Source: Cryphonectria parasitica EP155
Lineage: Eukaryota; Ascomycota; Sordariomycetes; Diaporthales; Cryphonectriaceae
Assembly (NCBI RefSeq): GCF_011745365.1
Contig: NW_024468915.1
Span: forward strand, 660,653-724,652
Direction: 5' to 3'
Length of the DNA stretch: 64,000 bases
Positions 10,969 to 22,248 of this stretch are shown piece by piece. Each line of letters opens with the position of its first letter. The stretch's first letter is position 1. The notes below the pieces were generated by a model. That model worked only from the letters and a program-made list of their open reading frames with translations. It ran no database searches and had not been told where the DNA came from. The position numbers and the translations under genes were made by a program.

Positions 10969-12592
10969 ATGTCCCGAGACCTGCTCGAGAAAACCCAGAA
11001 CCAGGAAAACTCGAGAGATATCGACACTTCGTCCGCAGAGGAGGGTCCAACCGCCACCAAGAGGAGTAGGGGTCTGTTGCACGTGCCGTCGAGGTCCTCG
11101 TCCCAGAAGAACCAGCCGTCGCCCACTGCGAGCGGGCTGAGCGGCGTTACTGCGAGCGAGTCCAGGGAGAGCTTCGGCGACCGCTCCAAGGGGTCCAAGG
11201 CGAGCATCATGGGTCGCCATAGGAATGGGAGCGCCTCCAGCAATCGGTCGGCTGTCGAGACCGCTCAGACCGCCACCTCGGCTACCGCGAACGCGCCTGT
11301 ACAACAGAAGAAGAAGAAGGGGGGTCTGCTCTCGCTATTTTGCTGCGGTGTCCCCGACGATGCGAACGCCCTTGACAACGAACCCGCTGATGTCCCTGGC
11401 CACAAGGTCGACAAGCTGCCGCACCGGCCGCGGACGGCCAGCCGGAGACAAACGCCGTCAGAGCACGGCGGTAGCAAGGCGCAGCTGACAGAGAAGGATG
11501 CGCTGGCGGCTCAGACCGGTGCCGACTCCTCCAAAGCGAATCGGGCGTCGTTGGGTCCCACCGTTCAGGACCCGCCAGCGCCGGCTGAGGAGCCAACGCA
11601 GGTAGCGCCCACATCTCCGGCGGGCCCAACCGTGACCGTCCAACCCCCTCCACAGGAGGCCGTCGTGCCCGGTCCAGCGGGGCGCCAGGTCCACGATAAG
11701 GATGACGACGGCGATATCCCGATGGCGGACGCGGCAGTGATCTCGCCGACAGAGCCTGTGGTCCAGCCTATGGACGTGGACGACTCGCAAGGCCTGCCCC
11801 CCGCACCACCCATGCCAGCGGCGCCCAGCCCGCCTCAGGATGCCGATGAGAGCCTCGTCGCTGTAGCGCCCGACCTGCCCCAGCAGGAATGGCTGCTGCC
11901 TCCAATACAATCCCACCTGAAAGGCAGGAAGTGTCTGGTTCTCGATCTGGATGAGACCTTAGTGCACAGCTCGTTTAAGGTAAAGAATCCTCAACCGCCC
12001 CCTGGGTTTCCTTCTTGGCACTTGCTGGACCCGTCTTGAGACTGACTTGCTCGCAGATACTTCACCAGGCCGACTTCACCATACCAGTAGAGATTGAGGG
12101 CAACTACCACAATGTCTACGTCATCAAGCGGCCGGGAGTCGATCAGTTCATGAAGAGGGTTGGAGAATTGTATGAGGTCGTCGTCTTCACGGCGTCAGTG
12201 TCGAAAGTACGTCTGCTTCGGTCGTGATAACTAGTCCCCCCCCCATACTAGAAGGGCTACGCTAATGTTGAACCTCACAGTACGGTGACCCCCTACTGGA
12301 CCAGCTTGACATTCACGGCGTCGTCCACCACCGACTGTTCCGGGAAAGCTGTCATAACCACGGCGGCAACTACGTCAAAGACCTTTCCAAGGTTGGCCGG
12401 GATCTGAAAGACACCATCATCATCGACAACTCACCCACATCCTACATTTTCCATCCTCAGCATGCTGTGCCCATCAGCAGCTGGTTCTCGGATGCGCATG
12501 ACAACGAGCTTCTAGATTTGATACCCGTCCTCGAAGATCTTGCCGGAGCGAATGTCCAAGATGTGAGCCTTGTCCTCGACGTGACTCTTTGA
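10969..12592 (+). CDS. FCP/SCP-family phosphatase, Psr1/Psr2-like
   Basis: Psr1/Psr2 are HAD-type protein phosphatases linked in yeast to plasma-membrane salt and general stress signalling. The exons are 10969-11979, 12057-12206 and 12281-12592, giving 490 residues. Residues 1-310 are disordered, rich in Ser, Pro and Ala. The FCP1-homology domain follows, with the catalytic [12 protein letters not shown] starting at residue 326, then the conserved [43 protein letters not shown] and [14 protein letters not shown] blocks. A Lys cluster followed by GLLSLFCCG near residues 113-126 resembles the dicysteine palmitoylation patch at the N-terminus of yeast Psr1/2, but here it is internal. An upstream alternative start is possible because the leader is long. 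The ATG chosen is the first in the open frame that reaches the domain. Confidence 0.93.
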
Positions 12593-14831
12593 GAGAGTCT
12601 ACCTCAAGCCTTCTTTTTTACAATTTTCTTTTTTTATGTCTATAATACCGCCACCAACACCTACCTGCACAACGTTCAAAACAAAACAAACACGAAATGC
12701 ACACCTCTCTTCCATCAGTTCGACAGCAGTGCACAGCGCAAACTCATTACGCCAAATGTCAGACTTTTTTTTCGGCTTGGCTCAATCATAGCGGACGGCG
12801 TTGGGAGACTGCATCACCGGCCGAGGTCGGTGTAGACCTACTGTTTAATACTCATAAATAGTAAGGCTCTCGCAGTGAAGATCTGCCAGCCTGAAGCAAC
12901 AACGGAGAGAGGTGGGTGGGCGGCGGGTTGGTTCGCGATGGGAGCGGGAGCGAAAGCCAATGCGCCTGAGGTCGACGCTTCTGGGGATGAAAGGAAGAGC
13001 TTGAAGCGAGCGAAGAGAAGGGACTTTCGGGAGATAGACGTCATGGATGACTCGAGAGACCCGAGAAAGGGAAGGAGGGAGGAGAGTAAGAGACACTGAC
13101 CACGGCTGGTCATGATCTTATTCGAGCGAAATTCTTCTCAAATGGCGATTCAGGATGACGAAAATCTGAAGGGAATCCGGCCAGGCTCTGCCCGCTCTTC
13201 ACCTCGCCAGCAGTGGAAGCACTCTATTATTTCGAGGAAAAGGAGGAGTCAGCAACCAGGCGGCTTATGGCTTTCGTTGTTTCTGTTGCGACTTTTAGGG
13301 GCTTTTCTTATCTTTTTCTTCTTATTTTTCTTCTTTCTTCTTGCAAGCCGAAGAAACCACCCCAGCCACCCATCACCACCACTACTACTACTACCACCAC
13401 CACCAACACTTTTCTGATTCTGTTTCATTTGTCGCACCACCTCTTCTACCTAAACACATTGTCCGGGCACCACCAGAACCATAGCTGCTGTTTTGATTTT
13501 CCAGCTTTTTACATATATATCGGAGCATGAGGAAAGAAAGGGGAGGAAATTAAGAGATTGGGGAGGAGAGAGGAAAGAGGAGGTACAAAATAGCTGTCTG
13601 CGAGCAGACAGCTAGGCAGACAGACAAATATGGAGTTGGAGAAATTGATAGCGTTTCTGCTGAATTGCTTCTTGATGCCATGTGCTACATTTCTGTTCTT
13701 CCTTTGTTGTTAATATTCATTCTTATATTACTTTCTATCTTCTGAAAAGAGAAACAATAAGGGTGTATGAATGTTGTCGTTGGTGGGCTGGGCTGTTAAC
13801 TCATAAACAGGGATACAAGCATCACGAATGAGGCCATGATTGTAAGGCTAAGGAGGATCGTGTGCGTGGAGAGATAGGAATCACAATCAGTCCTCCTCTG
13901 GAGAAGGTCTGCCTTTGATGAATTCTATCATTGATCATGGCAGTACGTGGGGTGGATTCCAGGACATGCGAAACCGGACTTGAGGTCCTGACTACTTCAC
14001 ATCTATGAAGAGGAAGCAGCATCAGCAGCACCTCCCTACAAGCCTTAATGTCTCATGACTGGATCTCAACCAAGAGACACAGGCCGCCCCCCTCCCCCCC
14101 CCCCACCCTTTCTCCTAGGTAGTAAAAAAAAAAGATTCCAGTCTGATTTCCCTTATGTCAAATTGGAAAAAAGGGACCCATTCATCCAGGTACTAACTCA
14201 CTTTATGAGTGTCTCCATACTGGAACTCAGATTTAGGACTTGCAGGGGGGACCTGGGGAGGAGGAGAAGTTGTAGTTTATTAGACGCGGCCAGATCGGAC
14301 GAACGAAGCTCGGCTGAGGAAAGGACAATCAATGTACGATTGATTTGATTACCTGCATTTGCTTGGGTGTGTCTTGCAGCAGCTAGGTTTAGTAGTACAT
14401 GGGTAGGCCTGTGCAGCTGGGTACAGTAGGTGGTCCCAGCGCTCTCTTTTTGTCCTGTTTCCCTTGAGGCTTCCCTTCCCCTGTAGCGTCTACACTCAAG
14501 CTGGCGTGGCCTGCCTGCCGCCGGCAAAGCACCTTACCCCAGTCCCTGTGGGTGGTGGTATTAGCAGTGTATTAGCTAGCTACAACCAGACAGGCCGGGG
14601 CTCCAATTGAACACCTGTTTTCAGGGACTGCCACTGGATTTCAATTGAGGTTTCGTGAGAGAGGAGAGCCATCAACTATCCACACGACACACACACTCAG
14701 CACAACATCCTATCCTAGGATTATTTTCTCTCTCTCTGCGCCACTCCTTCTTTCTTCTGTATCTAACGGATTGATTGACATACTACTTCTTTTTACGTCC
14801 TTTTTTAATTCTCACATTACCGCTGGTCAAA
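12593..14831. other. Intergenic region between phosphatase and Sec61 beta genes
   Basis: This stretch should hold the 3' UTR of the phosphatase gene and the promoter and leader of Sec61 beta. It contains a low-complexity ACT/ACC tract near 13370-13410, a C-rich run near 14085-14107 and a perfect inverted repeat at 13591-13614. No open frame has recognisable protein features. Confidence 0.6.
13591..13614. repeat. Perfect 11-bp inverted repeat with 2-nt centre
   Basis: The arms TAGCTGTCTGC and GCAGACAGCTA flank GA. They are followed by direct CAGACAGA repeats at about 13615-13626. The site lies about 1 kb downstream of the phosphatase stop codon. It could be a dyad protein-binding site; the centre is too short for a relaxed RNA hairpin loop unless the inner pairs open. 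Confidence 0.8.
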
Positions 14832-15723
14832 ATGGTATGCTTGCGCGCCTCTGATTTCCTTGCCCCGAGAGGGAGAGAGAGAGAGAGAGAGAGAGAACAA
14901 CTTGGATCGCCGCACAGCATCTCAAGCTCGAGAAGTCATCATCGACGGTTCTCTCTCCTCTCCTCATCTTCCTCAACCTCCCATCACCCGTTCCCCTCGC
15001 CCTAGAGCATCCCTTCCCCAACTCAGAGCTCCAAAACCTCGTCAAATCGCTAACGCGTCCATCGAAACATAACAGTCTTCTCCCCGCCCAACCTCCCCAC
15101 TGAACTCCCCACCCGCATCGGGTGCCGCCACGGGAGCTCGCCCAGAATCGCCTCCCCCGCCGGGTGGTGCGCGCGCCGTGATCCGCCGCCGGGCTGCGGC
15201 CGACCAGAAGGAGAAGGTGGCGAGCGCGAGACCGAACAGCACGCGGGCGGCGGGAGCTGGTGGGAGCAGCAGCACTATGTTGAGTATGTCCTGTCATCTT
15301 TGGGCCCCTGGAGCAGAGAGGAGGAGGAGGAGACAAGGGAGGGGACGAGAGGCGTTGTGAAGAGAGAATGCTGTGCTGCGGAGAGGCTCCTTGGGAGGAC
15401 ACACAGCCTTGTCTTGGCGGACTGGAGTGAGCTCTGATCGCCAACTTGCGCTGGAGGCGAGACGGGGGTGTTGTTGATATCTACGATGTGTGAGCTCGGT
15501 TGGCTAACATTGCTGCGTGCTATAGGACTCTACACCGACGAGTCTCCCGGTCTGAAGGTCGATCCCGTGGTCGTCCTCGTTCTGTCCCTGGTCTTCATCT
15601 TCAGCGTGGTCGCTCTGCACAGTATGTCGATAGAGGCCTCCTTTCGAGACGATTTAGTATAGGGGCTCAGCTAACGGTCTTGAAACAGTCATTGCCAAGA
15701 TCACCCGCAAGTTCTCCAGCTAG
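14832..15723 (+). CDS. Sec61 beta subunit of the ER protein translocon
   Basis: Sec61 beta is the small tail-anchored subunit of the Sec61 translocation channel in the ER membrane. Four coding exons, 14832-14834, 15076-15283, 15526-15621 and 15689-15723, give 113 residues and close in frame. The first coding exon is the ATG alone: it is followed directly by gtatgc at 14835, and the acceptor aacag at 15075 precedes Ser-Ser-Pro-Arg, the usual start of fungal Sec61 beta. The protein has a Pro/Ser/Gly-rich cytosolic segment, the conserved IRRRAAADQKEK and TRAAGAGGSSSTMLRLYTD block, then one membrane helix at about residues 84-106 ending in a Lys/Arg tail. CTAAC branch sites precede each acceptor (near 15050, 15503 and 15669). 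Intron 1 includes a (GA)n microsatellite. Confidence 0.95.
14872..14896. repeat. (GA)n microsatellite in Sec61 beta intron 1
   Basis: About 12 GA units lie in the 241-nt intron that separates the initiator ATG from the rest of the coding sequence. Confidence 0.9.
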
Positions 15724-16822
15724 ACGAAAAGCCGATCGATATGGAAATGGGAACGCCGAGGATGGGGATATTGCTATGGAGAATCGAGAAGAGAGAAAAT
15801 ATGATGCTACTGTTGTCAAGGTAGTGGGGCTGCTTGGGAAAACGCGGCCGGCCTGGACGGTACGATACGATTCGGGACAAGGCGAGAATCGCTTGTAATG
15901 TCGCTCTGCAGCAGCGATTATACGGCGAGACTGTCTATTTTTGGCCCTGGCTTGCTATCCTACGAAGAAAGAAAAACCATCTTGCTCCTTTGCGGCGTCG
16001 GGGCTACTTAAGGGGGGTGATTGATCAATCGGACTTGCATTCGGATTATCAAATGCTGTGTGTTTGTCCGCTGATTCTCCTGCATCATGCAAAACTAATA
16101 TTGTATGCGATGCCTGACGTTCAAACTGTCCACCCACTGACCACTGCCACATAATAGCCGCTATGCGGTGCGCGCCTTTTGCCTCGTGTAAGTTTTATGC
16201 TCGAATGTCTTTGCCGCCACCAGGGGCTGTGAACCCCCAAGATCCGCTTTATCGAGGAGTTGGGTGGGTTGCTTGATTGGCTTGGCTCGTCTTGCGGCAG
16301 CGGCCAAGGATACAGGGACTGGTACTTCCCCCCCGCGCCACCAGAAACGTCGTCATCGGGTGTGCCCTTTAAGTCTAGAGCTCGGATTGTAGCAGCAGCA
16401 ACTGACTGTTTGAACTTCAAGATACTCATCTGAGAAATTCAATCAAATTATTACAAACAGATATTTTTAAACTTGTTTATTCTCTCTTGACTGGGTGAAT
16501 GTCTCCTTTGTGGACTTGACTCGTACAGTTGTTACAGTATTGAACCTCGTTCACGCATCTTAACCTCATCTTTTCTTCCTTCCCTCTCCTCACTTCCCGG
16601 GCAATCGACACTATTGAAGCTTCTTTTTATTTTTATTTTCTCTTATCGACATCACAACCTGGGTAGCCTTGCTTATTCTTCTTTCACACATGGAGACGGC
16701 ACCAGTCTAATACAGACAACCTGTCTATTACCATCAATCGTCCCAGTCTCTCTCGCTCAAGTCTCTCATCACCTTTGACTTGACGTGACCTACCAACGAC
16801 GACCTCGATCACCACCGCCACC
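15724..16822. other. Intergenic region before the glycosyltransferase gene
   Basis: This 1.1-kb stretch should contain the 3' UTR of Sec61 beta and the promoter and leader of the next gene. A perfect 12-bp palindrome, GATTGATCAATC, is at 16019-16030. From about 16560 the plus strand becomes pyrimidine-rich, like a fungal leader. I see no gene in it. Confidence 0.6.
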
Positions 16823-19800
16823 ATGGATAAGAGAACAGCACCTACATCTGGCTCGTCTGCCGTAAAAACATCGACCACTGATGGCCCAAACCTGGCTGAA
16901 CTTGCTGGCAGCAGCCCTCTGGACCTTGGAGCCAACGAAGATGCGCCTCCAGCATACGGCGAGCTTCATAACCAGTTGAACCTCTCACAGGCGGGGTTCA
17001 ATGCCAACGCCTCCATTACAGGTATGTTTCTTTTCTTGGGCAATCACTTGGCGAAGAGAGGTAACCGACATCAGAGACGGTGTCTTGCTAACAATGTCTC
17101 TCTGCACTCACACAGACGATGGCCGTATTCGCATCAATATCAACCAGACCGATGGCACGCTGGCTGATCTCCTGGCTCCGGCCCTTATACGAAGCCAGGC
17201 TCTTCCCTCTGAGAAGTCTTCAGAGCCGCTCCCGCCAGCATACATCCCGCCCAGCCTCGGTGGCCGGCCTGGACAGGAGCCCCCTCCGAAGCTGAACGTG
17301 GTGATTCAGATCGTTGGCTCGCGCGGTGATGTCCAACCCTTTGTGGCCTTGGGCAAGGTGTTGAAGGACACATATGGCCACCGCGTTCGCGTCGCCACCC
17401 ATCCTGTGTTCCGGACCTTTGTGGAGGAGAACGGCCTCGAGTTCTTCTCCATCGGCGGGGACCCGGCCGAGCTCATGGCCTTCATGGTGAAGCACCCAGG
17501 GCTCATGCCGGGCTTTGACGCGGTCAAGAGCGGCGAGATCGCCAAGCGGCGGAGGGGCATAGAGCAGATCGTGCTGGGCTGCTGGCGGAGCTGCGTTGAG
17601 GCGGGCGACGGCCTGGGTCCGCCACCAGAGCCGCACCAGAGCGGCGAGCCCCTGAGCTCCTTCACGAATGGCGACTATACCTTGCCTGGCGACACTGGCA
17701 GCAAGCCCTTTGTGGCCGACGCCATCATCGCGAATCCGCCCAGCTTCGCACACATCCACATCGCCGAGAAGATGGGCATTCCCCTTCACATGATGTTCAC
17801 CATGCCTTGGACGGCTACCAAGGCGTTCCCTCACCCGCTGGCCAACATCGAGAGCTCCAACGCCGAGGTAGTCATGACCAACTGCGTCTCGTACGCCATG
17901 GTTGAGATGATGACCTGGCAGGGGCTGGGCGATGTCATCAACCGCTTCAGGACCAAAGTGCTGGACCTGGAGCCGCTGAGCCTGATCTGGGCGCCGGGCC
18001 TGCTGACCAGGCTTCAGATTCCCACCACGTACTGCTGGAGCCCGGCCCTGATCCCCAAGCCCACCGACTGGGGCCGGGAGATCAGCATCTCGGGCTTTTA
18101 CTTCCTCGATCTGGCCACCTCGTACACGCCCGCCCCAGACCTGGCTGCCTTCCTTGATGCCGGCCCGCCCCCCATCTACATCGGCTTTGGATCCATCGTC
18201 GTCGACGACCCCAACAAGCTCACGCGCATGATCTTCGATGCCGTCACCATCGCGGGTGTGCGCGCCCTCGTGTCCCAAGGGTGGGGCGGGCTGGGCGCCG
18301 ACTCGGTGGGCATCCCAGACGGCGTCTTCATGCTCGGTAACTGCCCTCACGACTGGCTCTTCAAGAAGGTCTCGTGCGTGGTGCACCACGGAGGCGCAGG
18401 CACCACAGCTGCGGGAATCAAAACGGGCACACCCACCGTCGTTGTGCCATTCTTTGGTGACCAGCCCTTCTGGGGCAGCATGATCGCCCAGGCTGGCGCA
18501 GGGCCCAAGCCCGTCCGGTACAAAGACCTGACCGCCGAGATCCTGGCCGAGATGATCACCTCTGCACTGCAGCCCGAGACGCAGGCGCGAGCCAAAGAGC
18601 TGGGTGAGAGGATCAGGGCCGAAAAGGGAGCCGACGTCGGGGCCAAGAGTTTCCACGACTTTCTGGACTATGACAAGCTGCGGTGTTCTGTCGCCCCGAG
18701 CCGCATCGCCGTGTGGAGGGTCAGGAGGACACAGGTGCGGCTGAGCGGGCTGGCCGCTGCAGTGCTGGTGAAGGAGGGGTTGTTGCAATATACGGACCTC
18801 AAATTGTAAGTCTGTTTGCCTAAACCCTCTCCTTCTTACTTTGAAACCCCCATACATATGTGTGTGTATACTAACATGTAGAATGTGCTTTACTTTTAAA
18901 GGTATCGCCCTAATGAGTACAGCACGGAACAACAGCCCTGGGACCCCATCACGGCCGTCACAAGCGCCCTCGTCGGTGATGTGGGCACCATGGCGCTGGC
19001 TATCCAGGACATACCGGGGCCTTGGATGAAGATGGCCAAGAAATCACAGTCTGGGACGCCACCGCCTACCACCACCAGCGGCGGCGGCAAGAGCGAAGAG
19101 GCGGCGACCTCGAGTACGTCACACGACGGCGCGTCGACCACCACCCTGACGCAGACAACCGACGTTTCTAGCCAGCTGCTGACCCCCTCCACCTCAGGCC
19201 GAGACGGTAGCAGCACGCCAGAAATCCTCCAGCCCAGCACGTCGGCGACGGGCTCCTCCAACTCTCGCTCCGGATCCAAACCGCTCCCTCGTCAAAAGTC
19301 CAACTTCGATGTCGAGGGCGCGCTGGACGCCTCGATCGAGACGGGCAAGGGCGTGCAGCGCCTTGTGGAGACGGGCATGAAGACGCCCATGAACTTTTGC
19401 CTGGGGTTGGCCAAGGGTTTCCGGAATGCGCCCCGGCTTTACAACGACGATACCGTGCGGAAGCAAGAGAAGGTGACGGGCCTGGCCAGCGGGGTCATGG
19501 TCGCTGGGAAAGAGTTTGGGCTGGGCCTGTTTGACGGCATCACGGGGCTGGTGACGCAGCCTCTACGCGGGGCGGAGAAGGATGGGGCGAAAGGTCTGAT
19601 CTCAGGCTTTGGGAAGGGGATTGGGGGAATTGTCTTTAAGCCGGCTGCTGGTAAGTGTTTGAATCATCTACAATTTCTTCTTCCTCTCGTCACCATTATT
19701 GTCATCATCATCATCATCATCATCATCTGCTTGTTCTTCTTATTCTTTCTTCCTTCCCTCCCCTCCCCAAATTGATGACCAACATCAACTGACCACTCAC

Positions 19801-20991
19801 TTACCACCTACAGGCGTCTGGGCCGTTCCCGCCTACTTGATGAAGGGTGTGCACGCCGAATTCCGCGCCAAATTCCACAAGAGCGTCGAGAACTACATCA
19901 TTGTCTCGCGCATCCTGCAGGGACAGGACGACCAACGCCACGCCAATCCACAGGAGCAAAACGACATCGTGCTGCGATTCAACAGCCTCAAGGACGAGAT
20001 GAAGGGCTTTCAATTGCTCAAGTCCAAGGGAAAGCAGGCCGCATCATCGTCAGCACCAACACAAGCACAAGACAGGGACAGCCACAGGGAAGACAACGAC
20101 AGCACTGTCCCGGACGCTCCACCTAAGACGGGCTTCCTGGCCACACGACACCTACCCATCGAGGAGCGGAGGAGGCTTCACGCGCTCAAGGATGCCTGGA
20201 AAAAGAATAAGGACAAGGCCGACGCCTCTTCCTCCTCCTCCGTTGCGCCTCCACCAGCAGGCAGCCCCGAATCCGAAGACGAGGAAATAGAGCGCGCCAT
20301 TCGCGAGTCCATCGCCCAGACGTCCCGTGGCGACCATGCCGAGGACTTGGCTGTCGAGTCGCAAATGCGTGCGAGTCTCAGGGAGATGAAGCGCATCGCA
20401 GGAGGAAAGCAGGGGCAGGGTGGTCAGGAGAAGGGGGCGGCGACGGGGCAGCAGCCGCCCGCCTTCCCGGAGAGGGTGGCGCAGAAGGCGGCGGAGGCAG
20501 GGATGAATGAGGACATTTCGGAGGAGGAGTTTCAGGCGCTCATTGCTGAGGCTGTGCGGCAGAGCGTCACGGCTGAACAGCAGCGTGGGACTGCTGGTGA
20601 TAACGGCGATGTCGAGGACGAAGAGGACGAGGAATTCCGTAGAGCGCTAGAGGAGTCACGACGGGGCAACAGCGCGGGTGTGGGACATGGAGGCGGCGAC
20701 GACGACGAAGAGCTAAAGAGGGCGGTGGAGGAGTCGGAGCGGGCGCATAGGGAGCACCTCGCGCGCAATTCGACGGAGCGGAGCGAGGAGGAGATTGTTA
20801 TGGAGTATGTCAAGAAGCAGAGCCTCGCCGAGGAGGCGCTCCGCCAGAAGGCGGCCAGGGGCAAGGACAATGCCGCGGCCACATCTCGTGGTGGAGAGGA
20901 TGAAGACGATGATGAGGATTTAAAGAGGGCTATGGAGGAGAGCTTGCGCATGAGTGGTAGGACGGGTGGTCCCTCTGGCTCAGCATCGTAG
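16823..20991 (+). CDS. UDP-glycosyltransferase (sterol glucosyltransferase-like) with Vps13/Atg2-like module and UIM repeats
   Basis: Exons 16823-17021, 17116-18805, 18902-19650 and 19814-20991 give 1271 residues. Residues about 124-600 are a GT28/UDPGT enzyme of the sterol-glucosyltransferase type: NVVIQIVGSRGDVQPF at the start, and the nucleotide-sugar site with HHGGAGTTAAGIKTGTP near 490. No PH/GRAM segment like that of Atg26 is seen. Residues about 840-890 (GITGLVTQPLRGAEKDGAKG, then FGKGIGGIVFKPAAG) resemble the lipid-binding C-terminal amphipathic region of Vps13/Atg2 proteins. The C-terminus is acidic, with UIM-like motifs near 1035 (EEIERAIRESIAQ), 1152 (EEFRRALEESRRG), 1176 (EELKRAVEESERA) and 1246 (EDLKRAMEESLRM). 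Two PPAY motifs lie at 42-45 and 106-109. The enzyme class is secure; the substrate and the membrane and ubiquitin roles are inferred. Confidence 0.92.
19702..19727. repeat. (CAT)n microsatellite in the third intron of the glycosyltransferase gene
   Basis: About eight to nine CAT units lie within the 163-nt intron 19651-19813. The intron is otherwise pyrimidine-rich. Confidence 0.9.
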
Positions 20992-21274
20992 GAGGTGTTT
21001 TTCTCTCTTTATTTTCCTGCATTCGAAACCAACAAACGCAGGACGCGTTGGTCTTCTTTTGCTTTCATGGATCTTTCCGATTGCATTGGTTTTGTTCAAT
21101 TGGGTGGATGTGAGACAATATACCCTGGATAGAGAGAAGATAAACGAGAAATGCATGTACAGCAAATTATTCTCCTTTTTTCACTTTCACACAAAGCAAT
21201 TGAGCCAGATGAGCATCAATCCTCACCTCTCACCTCTGTTCGACCTAGAGATGCAACCCTCCCTCCAGCTTTTT

Positions 21275-22248
21275 TCAAGACTGCATCCCATCCATCACAC
21301 CCTGATTCCCACTCCGCCACGCTGGAATCACCGTCATCGCACTGATTCGCCATGGGTTGACGACGCCGCCGTCGAGGTGGGGGAGGCGGGTGACCTCGAT
21401 GATGGAGCGGCCCTAGATTGTTGATTCCCCTCACCATTCTGTTTAGTTCATTGACAGAGCATATGATTTGGAATGAAAGTTTGCTGCAGCGCAAAACTCT
21501 GCTGCTTACTGAGGGCGGAGAGGCAACACTGGAAAGGGGAAAGAGAGAGGGAAAGAAAGAAAGAAAAAAAAAAAAAAAAAAAAAAAAAGGAGGGGGGGGG
21601 GGGGCTGGACTTACTCCGTTTTGAAGAAGTGGTCCCCCTTCTGCAGCGGCGCGGACCATGGACGCTCCGGCTTGGGATACCAGGACTTTGGCTTTGTCGG
21701 GGTGGTTTGGGGTGTTGGGCTGGGGGAGCTCGATGATGAGGTTTCTGGGCAGGTGGGCACGTGTTGTCAGTTTTTCTTCTTCTTTTTATTATTATCATCA
21801 TTCTTTTCAAACCCTCCTCGTTTTCCCCCTTTTCTTCTCCTCCCCTCCTCCTCTGCCCTATGATGTAGGTATCTTCATTTTTTAAAGATTCATGTGAGTC
21901 TCGTCTACATACCCATATATATGCTGCGAAGAGTCAAAGTGCTCACACATCCTGACGACCTGTGGCGCCCACTCGGTCGCGGCGACGGTGGAAGGCTCGC
22001 TGCCTAGGATCCTGGTGTAGTCTATGTGGACCTCTGGGGCGAAGACTTCGCTCAGGAGGCCGGCTTCCGAGCGGGTGTCGTAGTACCAGGGCTGTGGGGA
22101 GAATGTTAATCATGATGGAAATGTGTCTTGAGTAGGGAAGGAGGTGGAAGGAGAGCGGGGAGGGGTTGTGGCTTACCAGCTTAGTTACGGTGTCGTGGAT
22201 GTTGGCCCTGTCGAGAAGGTAGTCTGTGACGGTATAGGTGGAAGACAT
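21275..22248 (-). CDS. SnoaL-like small protein (NTF2-like fold)
   Basis: Four exons, 22248-22177, 22091-21913, 21744-21615 and 21412-21275, splice into a 172-residue frame. The N-terminus reads SSTYTVTDYLLDRANIHDTV, then PWYYDTRSEAGLLSEVFAPE and VHIDYTRILG, a pattern typical of fungal SnoaL-like proteins of about 150-180 residues. Some SnoaL members are polyketide cyclases or hydratases, others are uncharacterised. The second acceptor (cccag at 21745) has a CTGAC branch site 20 nt before it. The third intron holds a poly(A)/poly(G) tract on the plus strand. The frame ends IPAWRSGNQGVMDG then a short tail, which is usual for the family. It is convergent with the glycosyltransferase gene, with 283 bp between stop codons. 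The substrate is unknown. Confidence 0.8.
21564..21604. repeat. Poly(A)-poly(G) tract in the SnoaL-like gene intron 3
   Basis: A run of about 25 A is followed after a short break by 13 G on the plus strand. In the transcript of the minus-strand gene this is a C run then a U run just after the donor at 21614. Confidence 0.9.

Noticed and set aside
17220..18932. A 570-codon minus-strand frame antisense to the glycosyltransferase
   Set aside because: It is an antisense shadow of a gene with strong family evidence and has no domain of its own.
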